Assembly (NCBI RefSeq): GCF_030464885.1
Contig: NZ_JALPRJ010000047.1
Coordinates: forward strand, 1 to 64,000
Direction: 5' to 3'
Length of the DNA stretch: 64,000 nt
Origin: Caballeronia sp. SEWSISQ10-4 2
Lineage (GTDB): Bacteria; Pseudomonadota; Gammaproteobacteria; Burkholderiales; Burkholderiaceae
Position 1 is the first letter of the stretch; each line of letters begins with the position of its first letter. This document shows positions 51,425 to 60,141 of this stretch, piece after piece. Below the pieces are notes generated by a model, which worked only from the letters and a program-made list of their open reading frames with translations, was not told the origin of the DNA and made no database searches. The translations under genes and the position numbers were made by a program.

Positions 51425-51802
51425 CTAGTTGGACTTGTCGTGCTGACGTTTGAGGAACGTCAGGTCGGTACGCATCCGATGAATCTCCGCCAGACTCTCG
51501 GACGCTTGCTGCTCCATCACAAGCCGCGTCGCGACTTCATGGTCGAGCGCGATTCGAGCCTTCGCAAGCTGCTCGCGGATATCGCGTTCTGACACGGGCG
51601 GTGCGCACAAGGCGTCGGCTTTCTTGCTGTTGTCGCGCGACGTGACAAGCGCAAAACCGGCCGCCGCGATCGCCGCTGCCGCGCAGGCCGCGGCGATCGT
51701 GCCGAGCACGAGCATGGGCCAGGTCGGACCGCGTCGCGAAGTCAGGGAATAGGTGCGGCGCGTGAGACGGTGCGTCGGCCGGTTTCGGTCAGCTTGCGGC
51801 AT
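51425..51802 (-). CDS. Small single-pass membrane protein with coiled coil
   Basis: The 125-residue protein has a basic N-terminus, one membrane helix (about 30-53, MLVLGTIAAACAAAAIAAAGFALV) and then a helical, heptad-rich region (REQLAKARIALDHEVATRLVMEQQASESLAEIHRM) expected to lie in the periplasm. It overlaps the 3' end of the M23 peptidase gene by 14 bases and precedes bactofilin by 88 bases, suggesting it couples the two. I do not recognise a family. Confidence 0.75.
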   Translation of the reverse strand: MPQADRNRPTHRLTRRTYSLTSRRGPTWPMLVLGTIAAACAAAAIAAAGFALVTSRDNSKKADALCAPPVSERDIREQLAKARIALDHEVATRLVMEQQASESLAEIHRMRTDLTFLKRQHDKSN

Positions 51803-52772
51803 TGGATTTCGGCTTGAAGAGCGCGAGATACGATGCGGGATCGACCTGCGTGCCGTCGATGATCACCTCGAAGTGCAAATGCGGCCCGGTCGAGCGTCCG
51901 GTCGATCCGACCTCGGCAATCTTCTGGCCGGGCATGACGAGATCGCCCGCCTTCACAAACATTTTCGATGTTTGCGCGTAGCGCGTGATCACGCCGGTGC
52001 TGTGCTGGATGTCGATGGCATTGCCGTAACCGCCGTGCGGTCCCGCGTGCACCACGCGGCCACCGGCGCTCGCGAAGATTGCCGTACCGGTCGGCGCGAC
52101 GAGATCCGCGCCCGGATGAAAGTTCAGGTGCTGGTTGAATGGGTCGATGCGGTTGCCGAAGGGCGAGCCGAAACGCGCGCCGGGCGCCGGCTGGCGGCCC
52201 GGAAACGCCATGTACGACGCGTAGTGCGCGAGCACGGCGTCGTCGAGTATGCCGAGGGTTGCATCGAGACAATCCAGCGCGCTTTGCGTGTGCTTCAGGC
52301 GTTGGGGCGCGGAACCGGTTTGCGCGGCGTGCTGTGCATCGCAGAGCCGGGGCGGCAGGGACGGACTGCCCGAGGCGCTATCGAGCGGCGATTCATCGTC
52401 GTTCTCGGGTAGCGGCGGAACAATGTGGATATCAGGCCGCTCGGCGGCACGTCGAGACGCCTTCAACTGTGCTTCGAAGTCCTGAAGTTCGTTCACTTGC
52501 GACACGAGTTCGACCACGCGCGGCTCGATATGCGTGAGGGTCGCGCTGATCTTGCCGAGCTCGTCGATCTCGTAGGAGCGCCGTTCCGTTTGCGCCTTCT
52601 CTTCGGCGGCGTGCGTGTTGCCCATCGCGGCGCCGATCACCATGCCGAGCGCCAGCGCGGCCAGGATCATCGCGATCACGGCGACGATCACCATCGTGCG
52701 GACGGTGCGCGCTTCGACAAAACGCACACGCTGATGCGACACGGTCCGCCGTGACCAGATGACGAACGCCAT
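51789..52772 (-). CDS. M23-family metallopeptidase (membrane-anchored)
   Basis: The 327-residue protein has one N-terminal membrane helix (about 26-50), a helical stalk (about 55-110) and a C-terminal LytM domain with the zinc ligands H-x3-D (HPGADL) and H-L-H (GPHLHFEV). It should cut peptidoglycan cross-links in the periplasm. All ligands are present, unlike in EnvC/NlpD-type activators. It is the first gene of the bactofilin group. The ribosome site for 52772 is weak, so the start may be slightly different. Confidence 0.9.
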   Translation of the reverse strand: MAFVIWSRRTVSHQRVRFVEARTVRTMVIVAVIAMILAALALGMVIGAAMGNTHAAEEKAQTERRSYEIDELGKISATLTHIEPRVVELVSQVNELQDFEAQLKASRRAAERPDIHIVPPLPENDDESPLDSASGSPSLPPRLCDAQHAAQTGSAPQRLKHTQSALDCLDATLGILDDAVLAHYASYMAFPGRQPAPGARFGSPFGNRIDPFNQHLNFHPGADLVAPTGTAIFASAGGRVVHAGPHGGYGNAIDIQHSTGVITRYAQTSKMFVKAGDLVMPGQKIAEVGSTGRSTGPHLHFEVIIDGTQVDPASYLALFKPKSNAAS

Positions 52773-52989
52773 CAGTGCACCGGGCGCGGCAAACGCGAGG
52801 GCAAGAAAGGGCGCGCTGGCGGCGAGTTGCCGGCGTATCTGCGAGTACTGAAAATGAGATGGATAAAGATCACGTCCATGTGAAAACGCCGCAGCAGGGC
52901 TACGGCGGAAAGCCTTATGGGCGGACGATTATGCACCCGTTACGCGAATCCGTATCTAATATATAAGGGGAACTGAACAAACGCGAAAT

Positions 52990-53952
52990 TCAAGGCTTCG
53001 GCGTTTCACTCCACAGCATTTCGCCGCTCTCGCCCATCAGCAGCGGACGGTTCATTTCGGCCACTGTGCGCAGGAAGTCCCACACCGCCGTGATGCGTTT
53101 CAATTTGCGCAAATCTTCGCGGCAGGACAGATAAAACGCGCGCGTGACGACGATGTCATCGGGGAGAACGGGTACGAGGCGAGGGTCCTGTGCAGCGATG
53201 AAACACGGCAGGATCGCAAGCGAGCGCCCTTGCAGCGTGGCGTGATATTGCGCAATCACGCTCGTGCTGCGCCAGCGCGACACAGCGCCCGGAACAGCAC
53301 GTTCGAGATACAGCAGTTCGTAGCTGAAGGCGAGGTCGTCGATATAACTCGCAAAGCGATGCGTGGTCAGGTCTTCTACCGTGCGCACCGGTTCGTGCTG
53401 GTCGAGATAGCCGCGCGTGGCGTAGAGCCGCAAGCGGTAATCGCAGAGTTTGGTGTACACGGTCTGGCCGTGTTCCGGGCGCTCCAGCGTCACCGCGATA
53501 TCGGCCTCCCGTTTGGACAAGCTGACGAAGTGCGGCACCGGCAATAAGTCGATGGAAATCTGCCTGTGCGCGTCCTGGAAGCGCGCGAGTTGGGGCGCGA
53601 GAAAGAAGCAGCCGAAACCTTCGGTCGATCCCACTCGAACATGTCCCGAGAGCGCGTGTCCTGAATTTGCGATGTGCTCGGTTGCCGACTGGACCGTGGT
53701 CTCCATGGCGTCCACATACGCGAGCAGGCGCTGCCCTTCGGCGGTCAGGATGAAACCGCCGCTGCGGGATTTGTCGAAGAGCAGGGTGCCCAGCGCGTCT
53801 TCGAGCGCCCGCACACGGCGCGCGACAGTCGTGTAATCGACTCCCAGACGCTTCGCCGCGCCGCTTGCACGCTGGGTTCGCGCGACTTCCAGGAAGTACC
53901 GGAGGTCGTCCCAGTTCAGGTTGCTGATGCCCGGAGCCGTGCTTTTTTGCAT
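52990..53952 (-). CDS. LysR-family regulator divergent from mmsAB
   Basis: The 320-residue LTTR has its helix-turn-helix at about 12-70 (ASGAAKRLGVDYTTVARRVRALE) and the effector domain ending with a segment about aromatic-rich FYLSCREDLRK. Start 53952 gives the conserved LNWDDLRYFLEVART near the N-terminus; further in-frame starts upstream lack similarity. It is divergent from the methylmalonate-semialdehyde dehydrogenase gene with about 217 bases between, so it probably controls mmsAB. Confidence 0.86.
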   Translation of the reverse strand: MQKSTAPGISNLNWDDLRYFLEVARTQRASGAAKRLGVDYTTVARRVRALEDALGTLLFDKSRSGGFILTAEGQRLLAYVDAMETTVQSATEHIANSGHALSGHVRVGSTEGFGCFFLAPQLARFQDAHRQISIDLLPVPHFVSLSKREADIAVTLERPEHGQTVYTKLCDYRLRLYATRGYLDQHEPVRTVEDLTTHRFASYIDDLAFSYELLYLERAVPGAVSRWRSTSVIAQYHATLQGRSLAILPCFIAAQDPRLVPVLPDDIVVTRAFYLSCREDLRKLKRITAVWDFLRTVAEMNRPLLMGESGEMLWSETPKP

Positions 53953-54169
53953 ATTGGATGGGTATTTGTATCGATACTTCGTAGAGATTTGCATAACTAT
54001 ACTGAACCATGTGGACTCGCTGCGTGATCTTTGCGATTGATGAGCCGACAACATTCAAATAATCCGGAGACGACAATTCCCCTTTGCGACCTGCGCGGTA
54101 TCCGCGTGCGTCCGCGTCTCCGCATCCCGTTCCAGTCAGGAACGTTCTCGTTTTCAAGGAGCCTTTCTC

Positions 54170-55714
54170 ATGAATACCGCTGCTGACCGTCCGGCGCTGG
54201 CCGAACAATCTAACGCCGGCGTGCGCACGGCCAAATTGCTGATCGACGGCAAGTTCGTGGAGTCGACGACGAAAGAGTGGCGCGACATCGTGAATCCCGC
54301 GACCCAGGAGTTGGTCGGCCGCGTACCGTTCGCGACGAAAGAAGAGGTCGATGCCGCCGTGGCGTCGGCCGCGAAAGCGTTCCAGGCGTGGCGCCTGACG
54401 TCGCTCGGCACGCGCATGCGCATCATGCTCAGATTCCAGGATCTGGTGCGCCAGAACATGAAACGCATCGCGCAGACGCTGACCGCCGAGCAGGGCAAGA
54501 CGCTGCCCGATGCCGAAGGCGATGTCTTCCGCGGGCTGGAAGTGGTCGAGCATGCGTGTTCGATCGGCACGTTGCAGCAAGGCGAATTCTCGGAGAACGT
54601 TGCGGGCGGGGTGGACACGTACACGCTGCGCCAGCCGATAGGCGTCTGTGCCGGCATCACGCCGTTCAACTTCCCCGCGATGATCCCGCTCTGGATGTTC
54701 CCGATGGCGATCGTCTGCGGCAATACGTTCTTGCTGAAGCCGTCGGAGCAAGATCCGCTGTCGACCATGGAGCTGGTTGAACTGGCGCTCGAGGCTGGCA
54801 TTCCCGCGGGCGTGCTGAACGTCGTGCACGGCGGCAAGGATGTGGTCGATGCCATCTGCACACATCCCGACATCAAGGCGATTTCGTTCGTCGGATCGAC
54901 GCATGTGGGCACGCACGTGTACAACCTTGGCAGCCAGCACGGCAAGCGCGTGCAAGCCATGATGGGCGCGAAGAATCATGCCGTCGTGCTACCCGATGCA
55001 AACCGCGAGCAGACGTTGAACGCACTTGCCGGCGCAGGTTTTGGCGCGGCAGGGCAGCGTTGCATGGCGACGTCGGTGGTGGTGTTCGTAGGGGCATCGA
55101 AGGACTGGTTGCCGGAGCTGGTCGAGCGGGCGCGCGGCTTGACCGTGAACGGCGGCACGGAGGCGAATACGGATGTCGGTCCGGTCGTTTCGCGCGCGGC
55201 CAAGGAGCGGATTCTCGGGTTGATCGAAAAGGGCGTGAGCGAAGGCGCGACCTTGTCGCTGGATGGCCGCGACGTGCAAGTGAAGGGTTATGAGAAGGGC
55301 AACTTCATCGGCCCGACGGTCTTCTCGGGCGTTACCACTGACATGACCATCTACAAGCAGGAGATCTTCGGCCCGGTGATCTGCGTGCTGGAGGCCGCGA
55401 CGCTCGATGATGCCATCGCCCTGGTCAACCGCAATCCGATGGGCAACGGTGTGGGCTTGTTCACGCAAAGCGGGGCGGCCGCGCGCAAGTTCCAGAGCGA
55501 GATCGATGTCGGTCAGGTCGGCATCAACATCCCCATCCCCGTGCCTGTGCCGTATTTCAGCTTTACCGGCTCACGGGGTTCGAAGCTCGGCGATCTGGGA
55601 CCATACGGAAAACAGGTCGTGCAGTTCTATACGCAAACGAAAACGGTCACGTCGCGCTGGTTTGACGACGCGACCGTCAACGACGGCGTGAACACCACTA
55701 TCTCGCTGCGCTAA
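54170..55714 (+). CDS. mmsA: CoA-acylating methylmalonate-semialdehyde dehydrogenase
   Basis: The 514-residue aldehyde dehydrogenase converts methylmalonate or malonate semialdehyde to propionyl- or acetyl-CoA with NAD and CoA, in valine and inositol/beta-alanine breakdown. It has the catalytic C298 in GQRCMATS, the SFVGST loop and the MmsA-typical GITPFNFPAMIPLWMFPMAI. ATG 54170 follows AAGGAG. 3-Hydroxyisobutyrate dehydrogenase follows 35 bases later, completing the valine branch. Confidence 0.93.
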   Translation: MNTAADRPALAEQSNAGVRTAKLLIDGKFVESTTKEWRDIVNPATQELVGRVPFATKEEVDAAVASAAKAFQAWRLTSLGTRMRIMLRFQDLVRQNMKRIAQTLTAEQGKTLPDAEGDVFRGLEVVEHACSIGTLQQGEFSENVAGGVDTYTLRQPIGVCAGITPFNFPAMIPLWMFPMAIVCGNTFLLKPSEQDPLSTMELVELALEAGIPAGVLNVVHGGKDVVDAICTHPDIKAISFVGSTHVGTHVYNLGSQHGKRVQAMMGAKNHAVVLPDANREQTLNALAGAGFGAAGQRCMATSVVVFVGASKDWLPELVERARGLTVNGGTEANTDVGPVVSRAAKERILGLIEKGVSEGATLSLDGRDVQVKGYEKGNFIGPTVFSGVTTDMTIYKQEIFGPVICVLEAATLDDAIALVNRNPMGNGVGLFTQSGAAARKFQSEIDVGQVGINIPIPVPVPYFSFTGSRGSKLGDLGPYGKQVVQFYTQTKTVTSRWFDDATVNDGVNTTISLR

Positions 55715-55749
55715 GCCGGTTGCCCGGTGAAATAAAAAGGAGACAAGCA

Positions 55750-56640
55750 ATGGAAATCGGCTTTATCGGACTGGGCAACATGGGCGGACCCATGGCCGCT
55801 AACTTGCTGAAAGCGGGGCATTCGCTGACGGTGTTCGATTTATCGGAGAAGGCGTTGCAGGCGGCTGTCGATGCGGGCGCACGGACCGCGGCATCGCCCC
55901 GTGAAGCGGCGCTTAAGAGTGAAGTGGTGGTTACCATGCTGCCGGCCGCCGCGCACGTCAAGGCCGTCTATTTGAACACCGATGGCGTGCTCGCGGGCGT
56001 TCGTCCGGGGGTGCCGCTGATCGACAGCAGTACGATCGATCCGGCGACCGCGCGATTGATCGGCGAGAGTGCGTCAAAGCAGGGCAACCCGTTCGCCGAT
56101 GCCCCCGTATCCGGCGGCACGGGCGGCGCGCAGGCGGGTACGCTGACGTTCATGGTCGGCGCCGATGCAGCGCTGTTCGAAACGCTCAAACCCGTGCTCG
56201 CCGGCATGGGCAAGAACATGGTTCATTGCGGCGAAACGGGTACCGGGCAGATCGCGAAAATTTGCAATAACCTGCTGCTCGGCATTTCGATGATCGGCGT
56301 GGCGGAAGCGATGAAACTCGGCACGTCGCTCGGGATTGATCCGAACACGCTTGCCGGCGTCATCAACACATCGACGGGACGTTGCTGGAGCGCCGATACG
56401 TATAATCCCTACCCCAACGTTTTGCCAAATGCACCGTCGTCCCGAGGGTATACCGGGGGGTTCGGGGCGGATCTCATGTTGAAGGATCTCGGCCTGGCCG
56501 TTGATGCAGCGCGTCAAGCCAAGCAACCCATTTTTCTCGGCGCGCTCGCGCAACAGCTTTATCAGACCATGAGCATGCAGGGCTTGGGCGGGTTGGACTT
56601 CTCCGCCGTTATCAAGCTGTACAGTCGCGAGGATGCCTGA
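55750..56640 (+). CDS. mmsB: 3-Hydroxyisobutyrate dehydrogenase
   Basis: The 296-residue beta-hydroxyacid dehydrogenase oxidises 3-hydroxyisobutyrate to methylmalonate semialdehyde, the substrate of the gene upstream. It begins with the Rossmann motif GFIGLGNMGGPMAANL, has the substrate-binding DAPVSGGTGGAQAGTLTFMVGA and the catalytic lysine region GQIAKICNN. ATG 55750 follows AAAAGGAGA. Length is normal. Confidence 0.94.
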   Translation: MEIGFIGLGNMGGPMAANLLKAGHSLTVFDLSEKALQAAVDAGARTAASPREAALKSEVVVTMLPAAAHVKAVYLNTDGVLAGVRPGVPLIDSSTIDPATARLIGESASKQGNPFADAPVSGGTGGAQAGTLTFMVGADAALFETLKPVLAGMGKNMVHCGETGTGQIAKICNNLLLGISMIGVAEAMKLGTSLGIDPNTLAGVINTSTGRCWSADTYNPYPNVLPNAPSSRGYTGGFGADLMLKDLGLAVDAARQAKQPIFLGALAQQLYQTMSMQGLGGLDFSAVIKLYSREDA

Positions 56641-56859
56641 TTAAAACGAACGGTCGCGTGTTCTTGTGACCCGCTTTTATGCGAGCTATTAAGCTGCATC
56701 GCAACATGGCATGCCGCTCTGCCATGCCAATCAAGCACACAGGGAATACGATGATTCGCTTCTCCTGATTTTGGCCTATTCTGAAAGCACGACGTTCATG
56801 TCTTCGTCTTAATTAGTAAGTAGATGACGAAGTCAGCGAAGCCGCTTTTATTAGTTAAG

Positions 56860-56876
56860 GCCAGCGAAATGCTGGC
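56860..56876 (+). promoter_or_regulatory. Small hairpin in the leader of a membrane-protein gene
   Basis: GCCAGC (56860-56865) and GCTGGC (56871-56876) form a perfect stem with loop GAAAT, 29 bases before the start codon at 56906 and just upstream of its AAGGAGA. It could modulate translation. Role unknown. Confidence 0.35.
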
Positions 56877-56905
56877 GGCAAATAGCCAGGATCAAGGAGA
56901 GCCAG

Positions 56906-57253
56906 ATGCAAACATCTCGTCACTTTCACATGGAATTGCGGCACGCCACAATGCCGACCTACGTGTTCAGCTATCTGTTCCCGTTGGTGTTGCTGGCGTA
57001 TGAGTTATGGCGCGTAGGTTCATGGGTGGCCGTGCGTGGTTTCAACTTCTCGGACTTCAGTTCGATGGGGTATGAGTTCGCGCTGATGCTAGCCGTGTTT
57101 GCCATGCAGATCGTGGTTGAAATCGCGTTCATGGCCGCTGCCATGCTGACGAAACATCATGACGTTGCGCATCGTGCGGGTAACTTGCTACTGGGCGTGT
57201 TCTGCTCGATGGTCGTGCTGGGATTCGATCTCGCGCTCCAGTATGCGATGTAA
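56906..57253 (+). CDS. Hypothetical three-helix inner-membrane protein
   Basis: The 115-residue protein has three predicted membrane helices (about 19-42, 55-80 and 88-113) joined by short polar loops, including THHDVAHR, and a His-rich N-terminus. ATG 56906 has AAGGAGAG at the right distance. It is a single-gene unit closed by a terminator. I do not recognise the family. Confidence 0.78.
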   Translation: MQTSRHFHMELRHATMPTYVFSYLFPLVLLAYELWRVGSWVAVRGFNFSDFSSMGYEFALMLAVFAMQIVVEIAFMAAAMLTKHHDVAHRAGNLLLGVFCSMVVLGFDLALQYAM

Positions 57254-57287
57254 GCGGTAGCGTTATTCAGGTTCTCGCAGCAATAAG

Positions 57288-57322
57288 AAGCCCGTTCGCG
57301 CGTTTGCGCGCGCGGGCTTTTT
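57288..57322 (+). terminator. Intrinsic terminator after the three-helix membrane protein
   Basis: AAGCCCG (57288-57294) pairs with CGGGCTT (57313-57319), with CG-rich inner pairing around TTT, followed by TTTCTTT. It starts 34 bases after the stop codon. Confidence 0.85.
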
Positions 57323-57350
57323 CTTTGGTTTTCTGATGTGCGAATGCGGG

Positions 57351-58787
57351 TCAGCAACCCACTGCGTTAGGTAACTCTGGCGCTGTTTGCGCGCGTGCTT
57401 CAAAACATTTCCTGTTCGCTTCCTTCAGCGCCGTGCGCAAACCCTCCTCGATCACCGGGTGATAGAACGGCAGCTTCAGCATATCTTCCACGGTCATTTC
57501 CAGTTGCAGCGCCCATGCAAGCAGATGGCCGAGATGTTCGACGGCCGGCCCGCACGCCTGCGCTCCCAGCAACTTGCCGGTCCTGGCGTGGGCATAGACA
57601 TGCAGCAAACCGCGGTTTTGCCGCAGCACCCGGCTGCGCCCTTGCGTTTCGAATGACACGGTTCCCGTGACCGTCATCTGCTTTTCGAGATCGTCGTAGG
57701 ACGCACCGACGCTGGCGACTTGGGGCTCGCAGAATACGATCGAAAACGGCACCTTGCGTTTGACGGATTGAACATTAGGGAAACGCGCGGCGTTGTCGCC
57801 GGCGAGTTTGCCTTCGTCGGCGGCATCGGAGAGAAACGGACGCGTGCCGTCGCAGTCGCCGGCCAGGAAGATGCTGCTGTCGCCGCACTGCATTGAACGT
57901 TCGTCGAAGAGGGGAACCCCTTTATCGTTGAGTGTTATGCCGGTCTTTTCAAGCCGCAACGAAGCCAGTGCCGGTTTCCTGCCGGCCGCAACGAGTACCC
58001 GATCGAAACGCTCGGTGCGTTCAGTCCCGTCCAGTGATTTAAAGCGGAGTGAGGGCTCGCCATCCTGCATCGATTTATCGAGGATGGTCGCGTCGGGATC
58101 GAAGTAGAACTCCTGCTGCAGCGCTTTGATCAACGCGTCGCGCACGGGTGTGTCCGTCAACGCACCAACCTTATTTTTTCGGCTGAACATGAACACGTCC
58201 ACGCCGAGCCGCGCGAATGCCTGGCCGAGTTCGAGTGCAATAGGGCCCGCGCCGAAGACAGCACAGCGCTTGGGCAAGCTCTTCAGATCGAAGACGTCGT
58301 CGCTCGTGATGAGATGGTCGCCGAATACTTTGAAGTCTTCTGGAATGACGGATGTTGAACCCGTTGCAATGACCACGCTCCTGGCTTCTACACGCGTGGA
58401 GTCATCGATCAAAAGCACGTTGCGCGATTCGAAGCGGGCAAACCCGCGAATCACCGTATCCGGAGGAAACGAATCCGTTTCCTTCAGCACGCCCTTGACG
58501 AAATAATCGCGCTCGCTGCGGACATACGCGAGCACATGCTCGCCGTTTGCCTCGAGCGCGTGCGTGCCTTCAATGCCGCGCGGTGCTTGCGCTTTTGCAT
58601 CGTGCAGGCCATTCGCGGCGGCAAGCAACAGCTTCGAGGGCATGCAGCCCACACGCGCGCAGGTCGTGCCGAACTCGGCGCCTTCTATCAGCACGACTTG
58701 TTTGCCTGCGTGCCGCGCGGCACGATACGCCGCCATGCCCGCCGTTCCCGCGCCAATGACGGCGACGTCCACCTTGATCTGCTTCAT
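57351..58787 (-). CDS. Dihydrolipoamide-dehydrogenase-like pyridine nucleotide-disulfide oxidoreductase
   Basis: The 478-residue flavoenzyme has an N-terminal FAD loop (VIGAGTAGMAA), the redox disulfide C43-ARVG-C48, an NAD(P) loop (VFGAGPIALELG), a second FAD motif (IFLAGDCDG) and the dimer-interface H-P-V-I-E-E of the partner active site. The disulfide spacing (C-x4-C) fits dihydrolipoamide dehydrogenases. No 2-oxoacid dehydrogenase or lipoyl protein gene is nearby, so its partner is unknown. Start 58787 begins the Rossmann fold; the frame is open upstream. It follows pdxY by 52 bases on the same strand. Confidence 0.87.
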   Translation of the reverse strand: MKQIKVDVAVIGAGTAGMAAYRAARHAGKQVVLIEGAEFGTTCARVGCMPSKLLLAAANGLHDAKAQAPRGIEGTHALEANGEHVLAYVRSERDYFVKGVLKETDSFPPDTVIRGFARFESRNVLLIDDSTRVEARSVVIATGSTSVIPEDFKVFGDHLITSDDVFDLKSLPKRCAVFGAGPIALELGQAFARLGVDVFMFSRKNKVGALTDTPVRDALIKALQQEFYFDPDATILDKSMQDGEPSLRFKSLDGTERTERFDRVLVAAGRKPALASLRLEKTGITLNDKGVPLFDERSMQCGDSSIFLAGDCDGTRPFLSDAADEGKLAGDNAARFPNVQSVKRKVPFSIVFCEPQVASVGASYDDLEKQMTVTGTVSFETQGRSRVLRQNRGLLHVYAHARTGKLLGAQACGPAVEHLGHLLAWALQLEMTVEDMLKLPFYHPVIEEGLRTALKEANRKCFEARAQTAPELPNAVGC

Positions 58788-58839
58788 CGATGCCCCGTTG
58801 GTTGATACGCTCAAGCCTAGGCGGAGGCTAGCGGGGCCC

Positions 58840-59703
58840 TTACTCCGAATCGACCCCGATCGCCGGAAAACGTTCTGTCGGATAGGCGATCTCATCCTGC
58901 GACGCGACGATTTCAAGCTCGTAACGCCCGGCCTGGAAAGTGGTCCGGACTACGGCGTTCACTGCGGCAAGCGTGTGTTCCAGCGCGTCGCGTACCGAAT
59001 CCCCCAGCAGCGTGCGCGCGAGGAATATCGCGCTCGTCAGGTCGCCTACGCCTACCGGTTGCCGGGCAAACGGGTACAGCGGCCGTTGCGTGAACCATGC
59101 TTCGGTTTCCGTCACAGCCAGCATGTTGAAGGTATCGGCGCGGCTGTTTTTGTCGATCAGATGTTTAACCAGCACAACCTTCGGACCGCGTGCAATCACC
59201 TCCCGGCACGCGGCGACCGCTTCGTCCACCGTCTCGATGGTGCGTCCCGTCAACTTCTGCAATTCGATGTGATTGGGCGTCATGGCATCGGCAATTTCCG
59301 GCATCGTGCTCACCAGGAATTCCTGGATGCCGGGTTCGACGTTGCAGCCGCTCGTGGTGCCCATGACGGGGTCGCAGAAAAAGCGCGCTTTCGGGTTGAC
59401 GGCTTTCACCATCCTGACGATCTCCACCACCGCGGCGCCTTGCTCGGGCGAGCCGAGATAGCCTGACAGGATCGCGTTGCAGCGCGACAGAACGCCGATT
59501 GCGCCGATCCCTTCGATCACCCGTGTCAGTTCGTCAGCGTCGACGACGCTGCCGGTCCAGCGGCCGTATTGCGTGTGATTCGAGAACTGCACGGTGTTGA
59601 GCGGCCAGACGTTGACTCCCATGCGGCGCATTGGGAAAACGGCAGCGCTGTTGCCTGCGTGGCCGAAGACCACGTGTGACTGGATGCTGAGGACGTTGTT
59701 CAT
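58840..59703 (-). CDS. pdxY: Pyridoxal kinase
   Basis: The 287-residue ribokinase-fold enzyme phosphorylates pyridoxal (B6 salvage). It has the typical start VLSIQSHVVFGHAGNSAAVFPM, NTVQFSNHTQYG and the GVGDLTSAIFLA anion-hole/catalytic-aspartate motif near the C-terminus. ATG 59703 is chosen because the family begins here; upstream in-frame codons add an unrelated stretch. It heads a likely two-gene unit with the dihydrolipoamide-dehydrogenase-like gene. Confidence 0.93.
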   Translation of the reverse strand: MNNVLSIQSHVVFGHAGNSAAVFPMRRMGVNVWPLNTVQFSNHTQYGRWTGSVVDADELTRVIEGIGAIGVLSRCNAILSGYLGSPEQGAAVVEIVRMVKAVNPKARFFCDPVMGTTSGCNVEPGIQEFLVSTMPEIADAMTPNHIELQKLTGRTIETVDEAVAACREVIARGPKVVLVKHLIDKNSRADTFNMLAVTETEAWFTQRPLYPFARQPVGVGDLTSAIFLARTLLGDSVRDALEHTLAAVNAVVRTTFQAGRYELEIVASQDEIAYPTERFPAIGVDSE

Positions 59704-60141
59704 GATGGTTTTCGCAGGGTGCAGGACAGCGGCCGGGGCCGCGCACGAAATTGCATGCATGTTAGACATGCCAGACATCATTGTGCCGTGATTTTCGCTC
59801 GCGCCGAAAGAACCCTCCTATAAATCCCGAACGGGAGCGAAATCCACTTGGCATGGGGATTGCTAAACCTTTACCCGCTGCCGCATCGCCGGCCACCGGT
59901 CCAAGCCGGATCCATCGGATTACAGAGCGATATTGACGGCCCTGTTTGTCAATTTCCGAAAAGCAGGTGCGAACTATTCACCTTTGCAGCAAAATCATCC
60001 CAACAAGCTTAATCGATCGTCGTTTGAATCCTCTGGAGAAAACCGCCACAAGCACTTTGAATCATTCGCCAGCAAGCACCGATAAACGGCTGGAATAAGC
60101 TAGAAACAGGCCAGAGACAGGCCGCAAAACAGGAGGTCGGT
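59704..60141. other. Divergent intergenic region between pdxY and glgC
   Basis: It must carry the promoters of both divergent genes. The right end holds the ribosome site AGGAGG of glgC. I found no promoter with good spacing, no palindrome of note and no gene. Confidence 0.5.

Noticed and set aside
53156..54979. A 607-codon open frame on the minus strand across the LysR gene and the start of mmsA
   Set aside because: It is a high-GC shadow: it is antisense to mmsA, out of frame with the LysR gene, Arg-rich and without any family motif.
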